From: Pseudomonas sp. ADAK13
GTDB lineage: Bacteria; Pseudomonadota; Gammaproteobacteria; Pseudomonadales; Pseudomonadaceae
Assembly: GCF_012935715.1 (NCBI RefSeq)
Contig: NZ_CP052860.1
Coordinates: 6,510,001-6,574,000, forward strand
Direction: 5' to 3'
Length of the DNA stretch: 64,000 nt
Made by a program: the position numbers and the translations under genes. The notes under the pieces were generated by a model. It was not told the DNA's origin. It searched no databases and saw only the letters and a program-made list of their open reading frames with translations. Position 1 is the stretch's first letter. Each line of letters opens with the position of its first letter. Shown in pieces: positions 14,811 to 23,687 of this stretch.

Positions 14811-16238
14811 TTAAACAAGCTCGAGGCGGCCATAGCGGTCTTCAAAGCGGATGATGTCGTCTTCGCCGAGGTAGGAACCTGATTGCACTTCAATCAGCTC
14901 CAGCGGGATGCGTCCCGGGTTTTCGAGGGAGTGCACAACGCCGATCGGGATGTAGGTGGACTGGTTCTCGGTGAGCAGCACCTGCTTGTCGGCGATCTGC
15001 ACATTGGCCGTGCCGGAGACCACGATCCAGTGCTCGGCCCGATGGTGGTGAAGCTGCACAGACAGCTTGTGCCCCGGCTTCACCGTGATGCGCTTCACCT
15101 GGTAGCGGTAGCCCTGGTCCACCGAGTCATACTTGCCCCACGGCCGATAGACTTCGCGGTGGCTCGCGCTTTCGATCCGGTGCTTTTCAGTCAGCTCGGT
15201 GACGATCTTCTTGACGTCCTGGGCATGGTCCTTGGTGGTCACGAGGACCGCGTCGGCGGTCTCGACCACCACCACATCGCTGATCCCTGCCACCGTGACC
15301 AGCCGGTGGCTGGCGTGCACATAGCTGTGGGTGACGTCTTGCAGCAACACGTCACCCTGGGTGCAGTTCTGATGGACATCCTTGGCGCCCGCTTCCCACA
15401 CCGAATCCCAGGCGCCCAGGTCACTCCACGGGGAGTTGAGGATGACCACCGAGGCGATATCGGTTTTTTCCATCACCGCGTAATCAATCGACACGTTGGG
15501 CGCGTTCACGAAATCCACCTGGTTGAGCCGGGTGAAATCCTGGTCATGCGCCGCGTTGGAGAGGGACAGTTCGGCGGCCACCACGATGTCCGGGCTCAGG
15601 CGCTCCAGCTCAGCCTTCATGACAGAGGCACGGAACATGAACATGCCGCTGTTCCAGAAGTAGTTACCCTGGGCCAGGTAGCCTTGTGCGGTCGCAAGGT
15701 CAGGCTTTTCGACAAAGGCCTCGACGTGCGCCGCGCCGTCGACCGCAGCCGCTTGAGTACGGATATAGCCGTAGCCGGTCTCCGGCTTGGTGGGCACCAC
15801 GCCGAAGGTGACGATCTTGCCCTTGTTGACTTCCGCCGTGGCCGACGTCAACGCTGCGTTGAAGGCGTCGGTATCGCCGATGACATGGTCTGCCGCCAGC
15901 ACCAGCAGGATCGGATCGTCCCCGTCCGCCAGCGCCGAAAGCGTCGCGGCCGCAATCGCCGGGGCGGTATTTCGGGCGGTGGGTTCCAGGAGGATTTTCT
16001 GCGGAATCACGTCCAGCGATCGGCTTTGTTCGGCCACGATGAACCGGTGTTCTTCGTTACACACAATGATTGGAGGGCGGACGTTCTCGCCCTCTATGCA
16101 CAGGTTCTTGATTCGCTCCAACGTGGCCTGAAACAAACTCAAGTCACCGTGCAGGGCAATAAACTGCTTTGGCTTAAGTGCTCTTGAAAGCGGCCACAGG
16201 CGCGTGCCTGAGCCGCCAGACAATATAACTGGGATCAT
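14811..16238 (-). CDS. manC: Mannose-1-phosphate guanylyltransferase / mannose-6-phosphate isomerase
   Basis: A 475-aa bifunctional type II enzyme. The N-terminal nucleotidyltransferase domain has the pyrophosphorylase signature LSGGSGTRLWPLSRALKPKQ (residues 7-26) and FVEKPD. The C-terminal cupin/PMI domain has YRYQVKRITVKPGHKLSVQ, then the metal-binding QLHHHRAEHW. It makes GDP-mannose and can also make mannose-6-P from fructose-6-P; the intervening phosphomannomutase step is not encoded here as a complete gene. The family includes ManC/CpsB, AlgA and PslB. The capsule context favours the manC name. Confidence 0.93.
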   Translation of the reverse strand: MIPVILSGGSGTRLWPLSRALKPKQFIALHGDLSLFQATLERIKNLCIEGENVRPPIIVCNEEHRFIVAEQSRSLDVIPQKILLEPTARNTAPAIAAATLSALADGDDPILLVLAADHVIGDTDAFNAALTSATAEVNKGKIVTFGVVPTKPETGYGYIRTQAAAVDGAAHVEAFVEKPDLATAQGYLAQGNYFWNSGMFMFRASVMKAELERLSPDIVVAAELSLSNAAHDQDFTRLNQVDFVNAPNVSIDYAVMEKTDIASVVILNSPWSDLGAWDSVWEAGAKDVHQNCTQGDVLLQDVTHSYVHASHRLVTVAGISDVVVVETADAVLVTTKDHAQDVKKIVTELTEKHRIESASHREVYRPWGKYDSVDQGYRYQVKRITVKPGHKLSVQLHHHRAEHWIVVSGTANVQIADKQVLLTENQSTYIPIGVVHSLENPGRIPLELIEVQSGSYLGEDDIIRFEDRYGRLELV

Positions 16239-16292
16239 AGCGATTACTCGATGATTAAAGGCAATAAGAGCGTATTGACAAACAGTCGGAAC

Positions 16293-16769
16293 TTAAGAGG
16301 CGAACGCCTTTACATAACTGATCAAACGATCTCTTTCGGTAAAGTCCAATGTACTTTCTGCGCTGCTGTAGTTAAGGGCCGAATCAATCGCCGAAAAGAA
16401 AGCGTCTTTATCGTGGGCGATAAACACAGACGGCAGGTCTGAAAAATTCTCGGCGGTGTCGAACTGATGATTATTGATATGTTCACCGCGTCGGCTATCG
16501 CGCGGGACGATAACGATGGGTTTGCCCAGTTCGAGGGAACGAATGATATTGCCCATGCCCGCATGGGAAACAATCACTTTCGAGGCGTTGAAGTTCTTGG
16601 AAAAGAGCGGCTCGGCAATGGTCTTGTACGCTGTAATGCGGCCCAGGTCGTTTTCGTTGTTGCCGACCTGCGCCACAATCGGGACCTGGGGGTTTGCATG
16701 GCTCCATTCATTCAAGTAGCCGAGCATTCTTTCAAACGGTGCTTGAGTGCCAACGCTGCAAAAAATCAT
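16293..16769 (-). CDS. Alg13/PssE-like glycosyltransferase subunit (catalytic half)
   Basis: A 158-aa protein resembling the C-terminal half of GT28 enzymes: MIFCSVGTQAPFERMLGYL at the start, then VIVSHAGMGNIIRSLELGKP and IVPRDSRRGEHINNHQ, the usual UDP-sugar-binding and catalytic segments. Such short proteins work with a membrane-anchored Alg14-like partner, which here is the gene immediately upstream (its stop codon directly abuts this ATG; GGGAGG is the ribosome site). By analogy with PssDE it may transfer glucuronate to the lipid-linked glucose, consistent with ugd nearby; this specificity is inference. Confidence 0.8.
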   Translation of the reverse strand: MIFCSVGTQAPFERMLGYLNEWSHANPQVPIVAQVGNNENDLGRITAYKTIAEPLFSKNFNASKVIVSHAGMGNIIRSLELGKPIVIVPRDSRRGEHINNHQFDTAENFSDLPSVFIAHDKDAFFSAIDSALNYSSAESTLDFTERDRLISYVKAFAS

Positions 16770-17225
16770 TTATACAATCCTCCCTTTATATTGGGCCCGG
16801 CTGTTTTGCGAAAGCGTGGGCCACTGGGTCAGCAACTCATCGACAAAGTAAACAGCGATACGGCCAGACAAAGAGAGTTTCTTGGGGTTGGCGATGCTGT
16901 CGATCCACAGGGTCTTTTTGCCCATGAGTTTTCCGGCGATCAACCCCAGCAGACCGGGAGCGGCACCGGTGGAGATAACGTATTTGGCTTTACTGCGGTA
17001 GACGATCGCGAAGATCTGGCAAAACCCCTTGATGATCTTCATGGGCTCACTGCGGTTAAAGTCCGGGACTTGCGAAAACTTATGCAATGGATACTGCGAG
17101 CCAATGCTGATATCGACGGTGGCAATGGTAACTTTTTGACCGTCGAAGGCCGGGAGCAACTTACTCATTTGCACCCAGTGCCCACCTCCAGAACAAATCA
17201 ACAAAACATCACTTGATTGACTCAT
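16770..17225 (-). CDS. Alg14/PssD-like glycosyltransferase subunit
   Basis: A 151-aa protein from ATG 17225 (GGGAA upstream); an in-frame ATG 81 bases earlier has a poor context. SSDVLLICSGGGHWVQMSKL is the classic Alg14/PssD N-terminus, followed by YVISTGAAPGLLGLIAGKL and KTLWIDSIANPKKLSLSG. It probably recruits the 158-aa catalytic partner to the membrane, forming one two-chain UDP-sugar transferase. Confidence 0.82.
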   Translation of the reverse strand: MSQSSDVLLICSGGGHWVQMSKLLPAFDGQKVTIATVDISIGSQYPLHKFSQVPDFNRSEPMKIIKGFCQIFAIVYRSKAKYVISTGAAPGLLGLIAGKLMGKKTLWIDSIANPKKLSLSGRIAVYFVDELLTQWPTLSQNSRAQYKGRIV

Positions 17226-17260
17226 GACGGTTCCCTTCCTGTCAGAACTAATAAACATCA

Positions 17261-18235
17261 TTAAATAGCTGCGGCAGTTTTCAACAATTGAGCCTGCCCT
17301 TCCCAACGGCTTATCCGCTTGGCTTTCAGCAAGGCTGACTTTTCTTTATAGGTTTCTTGATGGGCGATGAGTTGGGAAACACCGGCCTTTATGGACAGTG
17401 GGTCCATCGTGTCCACGAACACCGCCGCCTCGGAAAACAACGAGCGCAGCACCGTGGTGTTTGAAAGCGCCATCGGCCTGCCGGCACTGACCGCTTCGTT
17501 GGCCACGCTCAACTGCACGTTGTCGCGGGTGGTCAGGCCGAGCACCACATTTGCGTGGCACAGCAACTGCTCGAAGGTCGCCTTGCTGAGGAAGCCGGTC
17601 AGCTTGATGTTGCCGGGCAGTGACGCCACGAGTTCCTCGGAGAGCTTGCCCTGGTGCTTGCCGGTGATCAGGAAGTCGACACCGGGCATTTCCCTGGCGG
17701 CGTTGATCACAACCTCGATCGGCTCATCGATATCAAACGAACAGGGAAACAGCACATAGGGTGTTTCGCGCTCACTGGCGGGCGGCACCGGAAAGTCGCA
17801 CGGCAAGTCTTCCAGAATAAAAAGCCTGGCTTCCTTGACGCCCAGGCTTGCCAATTCTTCTTTGACTTTGAAGTTGTGCACGACCACCGCATCAATGCGA
17901 TTCAGCAGGGCCACGGTTCCCGGGAAGCCGATCCATTGTTTGCGCAACAGGCTGTTGTGGGCGTCGGCAATAATCTTCAGGCGCCGGTTAAATACACACT
18001 TGTAGGCCAGCGCTATATGCAAGACCGGGCTCGGTGGCAGTTGCACCCAAAGCACTTCGGGCGAACCGACCAACAGCGTCTTGAGGGTTTTGAACGACTT
18101 GATCAAATAGTCCAGTGGCCGTGCAGACTTTTTCTTGAACCGGTTGGGCAGATGCAGAATGTCATACGCCCAATATTGCTTCATGGTATCGGCGCGTCGT
18201 TGATAGCCAATCCATGCAATCATTAATGATTTCAC
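17261..18235 (-). CDS. GT-B glycosyltransferase, family 4-like
   Basis: A 324-aa protein, probably from the GTG at 18235 (AGGA 7 bases upstream; ATG at 18223 is an alternative). It has the two-Rossmann GT-B layout: an acceptor domain with VLWVQLPPSPVLHIALAYK and KIIADAHNSLLRKQW, and a donor domain with GVDFLITGKHQGKLSEEL, IKLTGFLSKATFEQLLCHAN and NEAVSAGRPMALSNTTVL, where the Glu of the E-x7-E-like segment would contact the nucleotide sugar. It adds one sugar to the lipid-linked repeat unit. Donor and linkage are not readable. Confidence 0.82.
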   Translation of the reverse strand: MKSLMIAWIGYQRRADTMKQYWAYDILHLPNRFKKKSARPLDYLIKSFKTLKTLLVGSPEVLWVQLPPSPVLHIALAYKCVFNRRLKIIADAHNSLLRKQWIGFPGTVALLNRIDAVVVHNFKVKEELASLGVKEARLFILEDLPCDFPVPPASERETPYVLFPCSFDIDEPIEVVINAAREMPGVDFLITGKHQGKLSEELVASLPGNIKLTGFLSKATFEQLLCHANVVLGLTTRDNVQLSVANEAVSAGRPMALSNTTVLRSLFSEAAVFVDTMDPLSIKAGVSQLIAHQETYKEKSALLKAKRISRWEGQAQLLKTAAAI

Positions 18236-18276
18236 TTAAGAATCCTGCATAAATAAGGGTGGGCACGCGGGGTGCT

Positions 18277-18819
18277 TTACAAGGCAAACCAGACAGGAAA
18301 GTCGGCGCGGTACAGAATGTTTTTATTTCGAAAGCGAATCGGTTTGGCCGGGTTGCCGCCCACGATCGAATAGGCTTCAACGCTGCGCGTCACCACACTG
18401 CCGGGATACACCACCGCGCCTTTCCCGATGGTGACGCCGGGCATCACCATCACATTGGGAAAGATCCAGGCGTCGTCTTCGATCACCACGGGTTTTCCCA
18501 CCAGGCAACTCATCGGGTCATCGATGTCGTGGCCCAGGGTATAAATCCGGGTGTTGTGGGAAATATTGACGTTGTCGCCAATGCGGATACCCGCGCGGTT
18601 ATCCAGGTAGCAGCCGTAATTGATCGTGCAGTTCTTGCCGATCGCGCAGTTGCCGAACGAGAAGAAAACCACCTTGCGGTGAACCGTGGTGTTTGCGCCC
18701 ACCTGGCACCCGGTGGCCCGCAGGAGTGAACGTCGCAGGTTGAAAAACAAGGCGAGGCTGAGCAGCGTGTTGAACAAGGCAAGGGCGGCCTTCTTGATAT
18801 TCAGTTTCAGGTTCTTCAT
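18277..18819 (-). CDS. Left-handed beta-helix (hexapeptide) O-acetyltransferase
   Basis: A 180-aa protein with an N-terminal hydrophobic helix (LALFNTLLSLALFFNL) and hexapeptide repeats typical of WcaF/WcaB-like acetyltransferases (CQVGANTTVHRKVVF, CAIGKNCTINYGCYL, IRIGDNVNISHNTRI, TLGHDIDDPM, VTIGKGAVVYPGSVV). The His in TLGHD is the likely catalytic base. It would acetylate a sugar of the repeat unit using acetyl-CoA. Its ATG directly follows the stop of the lyase-like gene. Confidence 0.85.
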   Translation of the reverse strand: MKNLKLNIKKAALALFNTLLSLALFFNLRRSLLRATGCQVGANTTVHRKVVFFSFGNCAIGKNCTINYGCYLDNRAGIRIGDNVNISHNTRIYTLGHDIDDPMSCLVGKPVVIEDDAWIFPNVMVMPGVTIGKGAVVYPGSVVTRSVEAYSIVGGNPAKPIRFRNKNILYRADFPVWFAL

Positions 18820-19665
18820 CTACTCACCCTGCCCTGCTGTATCCGTCACGCGCTGCGAACTCATCACAAAATTCCGGAAGCGGATATTGGTACTGACCGG
18901 CGTGGCGAACGACGGGTTATTCCCACCGAAGAACGTCGAAAACAGCAAACCATCGATGGTGATATCCCGGGTGTCTCTAAACGTCAGCCCGGTTTCGGTG
19001 TGCACCAGTTTTTTGTCGTACCAAATGGAGATCACGCCGTCGGCCTCCCCCGGCGTATTCAACTTCACCAGTTGCTCCAACGTATGCCATTGCCCGACCG
19101 TAAACATCCAGGAACCCAGGCCTACAGCCGTTCCCCAGGTTTTACTGGTGGGCAGATAGGCATAAATGGCGCCGGCGCCCTTTTCTTTCCATATGTAGCG
19201 CGTGGAAAAACCATCATGGCCGTTAGGTATTTTCCCGCCGGTATTGGCTGTACCGCCATAGAGGCCTGGAAGCTTCCCGCCTTTTACAAAGTTGAAGTTC
19301 TTGTCGAACTTCAACTCATAGGTCAGCACCAGGCATTCGCGGCCGGGTTGCGGGAGCGGCGACTTGAACTCAATGCCGCCATAGGGCAAACCCAGGCGCA
19401 CCATCGAACCCGGGTCGTACGAGCCGGCCGGAAAGTGCACGGCGATGTCCTTGATCTTCTGGCTATAGGCCTTGTTCGTCAGATTGGCGCTGCCCTTAAT
19501 GCTGTTCTGCGCCTGCGGACCTTTGAGCATCTGCGACACATCCGGCAGTGACGGATAGATGTTTTTGATGGGTTGCTCACAACGGTCGTTAGTCTCTGAT
19601 GCGCCGCTCGCAGCCATCTGCAAAGCGAACGCCAAAGTGAGTAGCGTCGAGGCTGTCTTTTTCAC
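18820..19665 (-). CDS. Periplasmic polysaccharide lyase-like protein (PL14/alginate-lyase-like fold)
   Basis: A 281-aa protein starting at GTG 19665 (AGGGG upstream) with a signal peptide ending near ASGAS. The core has features of beta-jelly-roll lyases acting on uronate polymers: LVLTYELKFDKNFNFVKGGK, LPGLYGG, HDGFSTRYIWKEKGAGAIYA, and a C-terminal ITIDGLLFSTFFGGNNPSFA. In capsule loci such enzymes trim the polymer or clear misdirected product in the periplasm. A lyase for a glucuronate-containing chain fits the presence of ugd. The family assignment is by pattern only. Confidence 0.6.
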   Translation of the reverse strand: MKKTASTLLTLAFALQMAASGASETNDRCEQPIKNIYPSLPDVSQMLKGPQAQNSIKGSANLTNKAYSQKIKDIAVHFPAGSYDPGSMVRLGLPYGGIEFKSPLPQPGRECLVLTYELKFDKNFNFVKGGKLPGLYGGTANTGGKIPNGHDGFSTRYIWKEKGAGAIYAYLPTSKTWGTAVGLGSWMFTVGQWHTLEQLVKLNTPGEADGVISIWYDKKLVHTETGLTFRDTRDITIDGLLFSTFFGGNNPSFATPVSTNIRFRNFVMSSQRVTDTAGQGE

Positions 19666-19683
19666 GTCGGTTGCCCCTCAACT

Positions 19684-20835
19684 CTATTTTTCATCGACCC
19701 ACTTCAAAAAGTCGTCGACCGCTTTTTGTGCCAGGGACGACCGCTGCGCGATCTCCTGCTTGAGGTGCTCGGCCATCTGCGTTTTGGATTGCCTGAACTC
19801 GCTGATGGTCGACATGATCACCTCAGCGTCCGGGGTGCTGACCAACCGGGTGCCTTGAGGCAACATTTCATGGACTTTCTTCAGCTTGTTTTCGATGGCA
19901 ACGGCGATGGTGGGAAACCCGAGGGAAGCCGGCAGCAGCACGCCGTGTGCACGGGCGCTGATGATCACGTCGGACTCGACAATCAATTTCGCCATGAACG
20001 TTTCCGGGGTGTCGCCAGCCGCGTCCCAGCACAACCATTCGAACCGGTGGTACTTGTCGATCAGGTGCTGGTCCCGCTCTTTGTAGAGCGAGACCAGGCG
20101 CACCTGCTCGCCGCGCTTGGCCAGCTCTTCAGCGGCCTGCACCATCGCCTTGATGAACTGCTGCCCGTTCGCGTCGTGGGGCCAGTCGCGCAGGATAAAG
20201 GACAGGTACTTGCCCTTCTTCAGGCTGCCGATTTCCAGGTCTTTGCTGGAGATCCACAGGTCGGAAAGCAGGCTCGGGTCGGTGTACACCTCGACATCGG
20301 TCTTGCCGAAGGTGTTGCAATGCTGCTGGCTGGTGCCGTCCCGCACGGAGATGTAGTCGCAGCGATTGATCACGCTGACCGCGCGGTCGAGCAACTTGCC
20401 ACCGCCATCAAACGGGCCCAGGCCGATACAGAACGCCGCCAGGCGACGGTGGAAATAGATCCTGTCGACACCGCCGCGCATGCCTACATACAAACGCAGA
20501 AGTGTGGACTTCAGGTCGGTTTGCGCCTTGAGGCTTTTGTGCAGCTTCGCCACGATGCCCTGACGGGCGGTGGCGGCTTTGGCCGGCGGGATGAACGAGA
20601 AGAACTGGCCCCCGCCCCCCAGCACCACCAGGTCGGCCTTGACCGGCTCCTTGATGTGCAGCCACTTGATACGCGGGTTGAAGTTCCGGGCGATCTCCGG
20701 ATGATCGACACCCACGGCAATATCCGATTCTTTAAAGCGTTTTTTCAGAATATTGATAACGCAGAGCATTAATACGTCATCACCCAAATTACCAGGACCG
20801 TATGCCCCCCGGATATATACTTTGCTGACATTCAT
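19684..20835 (-). CDS. Polysaccharide pyruvyl transferase family protein
   Basis: A 383-aa protein with the family N-terminus RGAYGPGNLGDDVLMLCVIN, then DLVVLGGGGQFFSF, the central FCIGLGPFDGGG, and the C-terminal DVIISARAHGVLLPASLGFP, where Arg and His contact the phosphoenolpyruvate or sugar in related enzymes. It would add ketal-linked pyruvate to a sugar of the repeat unit, giving further negative charge, as WcaK-type enzymes are thought to do in colanic acid. Its ATG overlaps the wzx stop by 4 bases. Confidence 0.85.
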   Translation of the reverse strand: MNVSKVYIRGAYGPGNLGDDVLMLCVINILKKRFKESDIAVGVDHPEIARNFNPRIKWLHIKEPVKADLVVLGGGGQFFSFIPPAKAATARQGIVAKLHKSLKAQTDLKSTLLRLYVGMRGGVDRIYFHRRLAAFCIGLGPFDGGGKLLDRAVSVINRCDYISVRDGTSQQHCNTFGKTDVEVYTDPSLLSDLWISSKDLEIGSLKKGKYLSFILRDWPHDANGQQFIKAMVQAAEELAKRGEQVRLVSLYKERDQHLIDKYHRFEWLCWDAAGDTPETFMAKLIVESDVIISARAHGVLLPASLGFPTIAVAIENKLKKVHEMLPQGTRLVSTPDAEVIMSTISEFRQSKTQMAEHLKQEIAQRSSLAQKAVDDFLKWVDEK

Positions 20836-22292
20836 GCTGGGCTTCCATTTTCCACGGGGTCGTTAAACACGGTATTCAAAGCGAACGTTGTTGCGAGAAT
20901 GTAGATAAATATCAACGCCAGTATCATCAATCGATAGACCATACTTTCAACGTAGGCACTTGAGATAAAACTGACAAAAGGCAATGTCCACAAGATCAAT
21001 ATCCTGGGAGAAACCAGCAACTCCAAAGGGAGTATTTTCTTGTAGACGAAATAAGGCAGGCCGAGCAGGAAGTGGATGAACTGGGAACCAATGAACGCCT
21101 TGGCAATCCCGACGGCGCCCTCTTCCCGCAGCCAGAACGCCCCGGCGATGAATAACAGGCCCCACAGCACGTTGCTCATGACGCTGAACCAGGCGAGGTT
21201 CATCACGATCATCTTTCTTGAAATGCCGGACTTGAAGGCACTGAGCAGCGAGCCAAGAATCACCAGCACCAACGTCACTTCAAAATCACGCCCCAGGAAA
21301 CTGCTCCCGTAGAGCTTCGCCAATAACTCGGGAAACATGATCACCGGCTGGATAATCACCAACACCACTAACCAGCCCGACAGAAAGTTCAAGGCGTCCA
21401 ACTTGCGATTCTTGCCGCCCAGCGCGGCGGCCAGCATCGGCACCAGTACCGAGCCCAGTACCACGGAAACATGGGAAAAGATCGCGTTCCATTGCATGGC
21501 GGCGGCGTACATGCCGAGGGCGGCAAGTCCGTTAGTGGTTTGCGCCAATAACTTGTTCGCGAACCAGTTCATCGGCGCGACCATCAACCCGGTCAACAAC
21601 ACCGGCAGGCCAACCGAAAGCACCGCGTGCTTTTCAGCAATCGCGCCCTTGAAACTCAGCGTGGTGTTCTGCGCCTTCAGTATTTTCCAGCACGCCAGCG
21701 CGCTGAAAAACACAATCAGCAATTGAGAGCCGGCCAACCCCAGCAGCGCGCCGTTGAGCCTGAACTGGATGGTCAGGCCGTACGTGGCCGGGATCGCAAC
21801 GATGGCGATGATTCCGTTGATCGTCGCAATCGAGCGGTATTGCCCCCAGCCGGTCAGGCAGCCCTGGGTCCAGCCCGACAAAATAATCAGCGTGATGGTG
21901 CACAACACGATCAGCGACGCCGCGTTCAGGCTGTCTGTGCCCAGGATGACGCTGGAGAAGAAATCCGGGAAAAACAGCGCTGTCCCGATGATCATCCCGC
22001 TGAAAAAAACCGAGAAAATCAGCGTCAGCGCGATGCCCCTGCCGGTCTTCTCGGGGCTGGTGTCCTTGAACTGCCCAATGTGCTTGGCCGTCGCCGTGGT
22101 GGTGGCCTGGGCGGCGACGTTGGCCAGCATCACAATCGCGCTCTGGATCAGGCCGTACTCGCCAAACGATTGCGCGCCCAATACACGCGCAACCAGGATG
22201 CCGGTGATCACCACCGACACTTTCGTGGCGACGGCGGAAATGAAGCTCCATGCCGTACTGGACACGAATTTTTTCAACAGTGTGCTGTTCAT
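20832..22292 (-). CDS. wzx: Lipid-linked repeat unit flippase, Wzx-type
   Basis: A 486-aa polytopic protein of the polysaccharide_synt/MOP superfamily. ATG 22292 overlaps the stop of the preceding gene (ATGA); an in-frame start 87 bases earlier lies in that gene. About 12-14 hydrophobic segments are visible. The N-terminus (FVSSTAWSFISAVATKVSVV, then ARVLGAQSFGEYGLIQSAIV) is a textbook Wzx/RfbX start. It moves the undecaprenyl-linked repeat unit across the inner membrane for polymerisation by the neighbouring Wzy. Confidence 0.9.
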   Translation of the reverse strand: MNSTLLKKFVSSTAWSFISAVATKVSVVITGILVARVLGAQSFGEYGLIQSAIVMLANVAAQATTTATAKHIGQFKDTSPEKTGRGIALTLIFSVFFSGMIIGTALFFPDFFSSVILGTDSLNAASLIVLCTITLIILSGWTQGCLTGWGQYRSIATINGIIAIVAIPATYGLTIQFRLNGALLGLAGSQLLIVFFSALACWKILKAQNTTLSFKGAIAEKHAVLSVGLPVLLTGLMVAPMNWFANKLLAQTTNGLAALGMYAAAMQWNAIFSHVSVVLGSVLVPMLAAALGGKNRKLDALNFLSGWLVVLVIIQPVIMFPELLAKLYGSSFLGRDFEVTLVLVILGSLLSAFKSGISRKMIVMNLAWFSVMSNVLWGLLFIAGAFWLREEGAVGIAKAFIGSQFIHFLLGLPYFVYKKILPLELLVSPRILILWTLPFVSFISSAYVESMVYRLMILALIFIYILATTFALNTVFNDPVENGSPA

Positions 22293-23560
22293 CCGGCATT
22301 CACCTGCAGGGGCGTGGTTATCAGCGGCTGGCGAGGGTTGAGGATTTTTTTGCGTTGCCTGGCGGTGTGTTCGGCACACACCCGCAGGACAATGGCGCCA
22401 TACGCGATGCCGATGGCGTACGGCTGATAAGGCGTGGCCGACACGATGAACATCACCCCCAGGAAGATGCCGATCGAGACCGCCACCCGGCTGTTCATAT
22501 GCTGGGTAATCGAGGTGATGAAGACATACAACAGGTACAACCCGATCAGCCCGTACTTAACAAAGTAGGTCAGGTAGGCACTGTCGATATTCGAGTTCTT
22601 GTCATCCAGGCCACGGTATTCAAACCAGGGAATCTCGAACGGCGTCCCTGCTCCCAACCCCACAAAGTAATGCATGGGGTTCATGCCCCGGATCAACTCC
22701 AACGCGGGGCTGAAGCGCGTGGCCAGTTGCGCGGCCATGCCTTCAGACGACAAGCCGTCATTGATTCGATCGGCACCGATCATAGTGCTGATGCCGATAA
22801 ACGCCATCAGCACCACCGCCCCTGCCAGGGCGACACCGATCATGCGCGCAGGCTTTTGGTATTGGTGAATGATGATCGCCGCAAACACCGACACAAAAAT
22901 GAACCGCGAGTTGGCGATAAACAAACAGATAAGCGAGCTCGCCAGGCAGAGGCGTGCGAGCTTTTTTTGCTGGTCAAACAGGCGTGGATCGATGAAGTAA
23001 TAGATCAGGTAGGCAACGGCTGCGTAGGTGCCCCCATCCAGGTATCGATAGGCGTTTTCTTCGTAATAGACGTCCTGAAACTTGTACAGCCCCAACCGTA
23101 GCCACGCGATGTCCAGCACATTGAATGCGCTCATCGCGATCAACAGCATCAGCACCGTTTTCAGCTTCAGGGTTTTCGCGGCGAGGGTCGCGATATTCGC
23201 CAGCACGATAAACGACAGGATCATGATGAAAGGCCGAACATCCTTGAGCAGGTACTTGTTCGAGGACTCCAGCAGGCCAAAGGCGAGTAACACCACATAC
23301 AGTCCGCAGCCAAAAAGCAGCGCGCCCGGCGCCGTCAGTTGGCTCTTCTGCGTCAGCACCTGCCTGATCAGCAACGCACCCAGCCCGCCCACGATGTAGA
23401 AGTCAAAGAAGAAGATGCCCTTGAGCGAGATTATTTCGCTGTAGGAGTTGCCGGTAGGAATCACCGACAGCATCACCCCAAACAGCACGATTGAGTGCTT
23501 TGGGCTTTTGACGGCAAGCAAACCCGCTGACAGCGCGATAAGGGATAACAGGTAAAACAT
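22289..23560 (-). CDS. wzy: O-antigen/exopolysaccharide polymerase, Wzy-type
   Basis: A 423-aa membrane protein of about 10-12 segments, low in sequence signature as usual for Wzy. A large periplasmic loop (DRINDGLSSEGMAAQLATRF, LIRGMNPMHYFVGLGAGTPF) matches the Wzy_C-like pattern. I choose the ATG at 23560, which starts directly with the first hydrophobic helix (MFYLLSLIALSAGLLA). An in-frame ATG at 23623 has its AGGAA too close and would place the ops element inside coding sequence. It polymerises flipped repeat units. It begins the distal part of the operon, just behind ops. Confidence 0.8.
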   Translation of the reverse strand: MFYLLSLIALSAGLLAVKSPKHSIVLFGVMLSVIPTGNSYSEIISLKGIFFFDFYIVGGLGALLIRQVLTQKSQLTAPGALLFGCGLYVVLLAFGLLESSNKYLLKDVRPFIMILSFIVLANIATLAAKTLKLKTVLMLLIAMSAFNVLDIAWLRLGLYKFQDVYYEENAYRYLDGGTYAAVAYLIYYFIDPRLFDQQKKLARLCLASSLICLFIANSRFIFVSVFAAIIIHQYQKPARMIGVALAGAVVLMAFIGISTMIGADRINDGLSSEGMAAQLATRFSPALELIRGMNPMHYFVGLGAGTPFEIPWFEYRGLDDKNSNIDSAYLTYFVKYGLIGLYLLYVFITSITQHMNSRVAVSIGIFLGVMFIVSATPYQPYAIGIAYGAIVLRVCAEHTARQRKKILNPRQPLITTPLQVNAG

Positions 23561-23591
23561 GGCTGGGTATTCTTTATGCTGATTTGAATTT

Positions 23592-23605
23592 GGCACGCTA
23601 CCGCC
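23592..23605 (-). promoter_or_regulatory. ops (JUMPstart) element for RfaH
   Basis: The minus strand reads GGCGGTAGCGTGCC here, containing the complete 12-base core of the ops pause/recruitment element (GGCGGTAGCGTG) known from E. coli RfaH-controlled operons; GG precedes it, as in JUMPstart sequences. It lies in the 127-base gap between wzc and wzy, 31 bases before the wzy ATG. I found no second copy in the window. The rfaH-like gene at 26635 supplies the partner. Confidence 0.85.
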
Positions 23606-23687
23606 CCAGGATTTTTCGTTCATTTCCTGAAAACGTGACGTCTATCCTGCTGAAACTTCCTGGGACGATGGTGCGTAACGACTGGAA

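Noticed and set aside
23561..23623. In-frame upstream ATG at 23623 as start of the Wzy-type gene
   Set aside because: Its AGGAA is only two bases from the ATG, the extra 21 residues are polar with no family likeness, and the segment contains the ops element, which fits a noncoding leader better.
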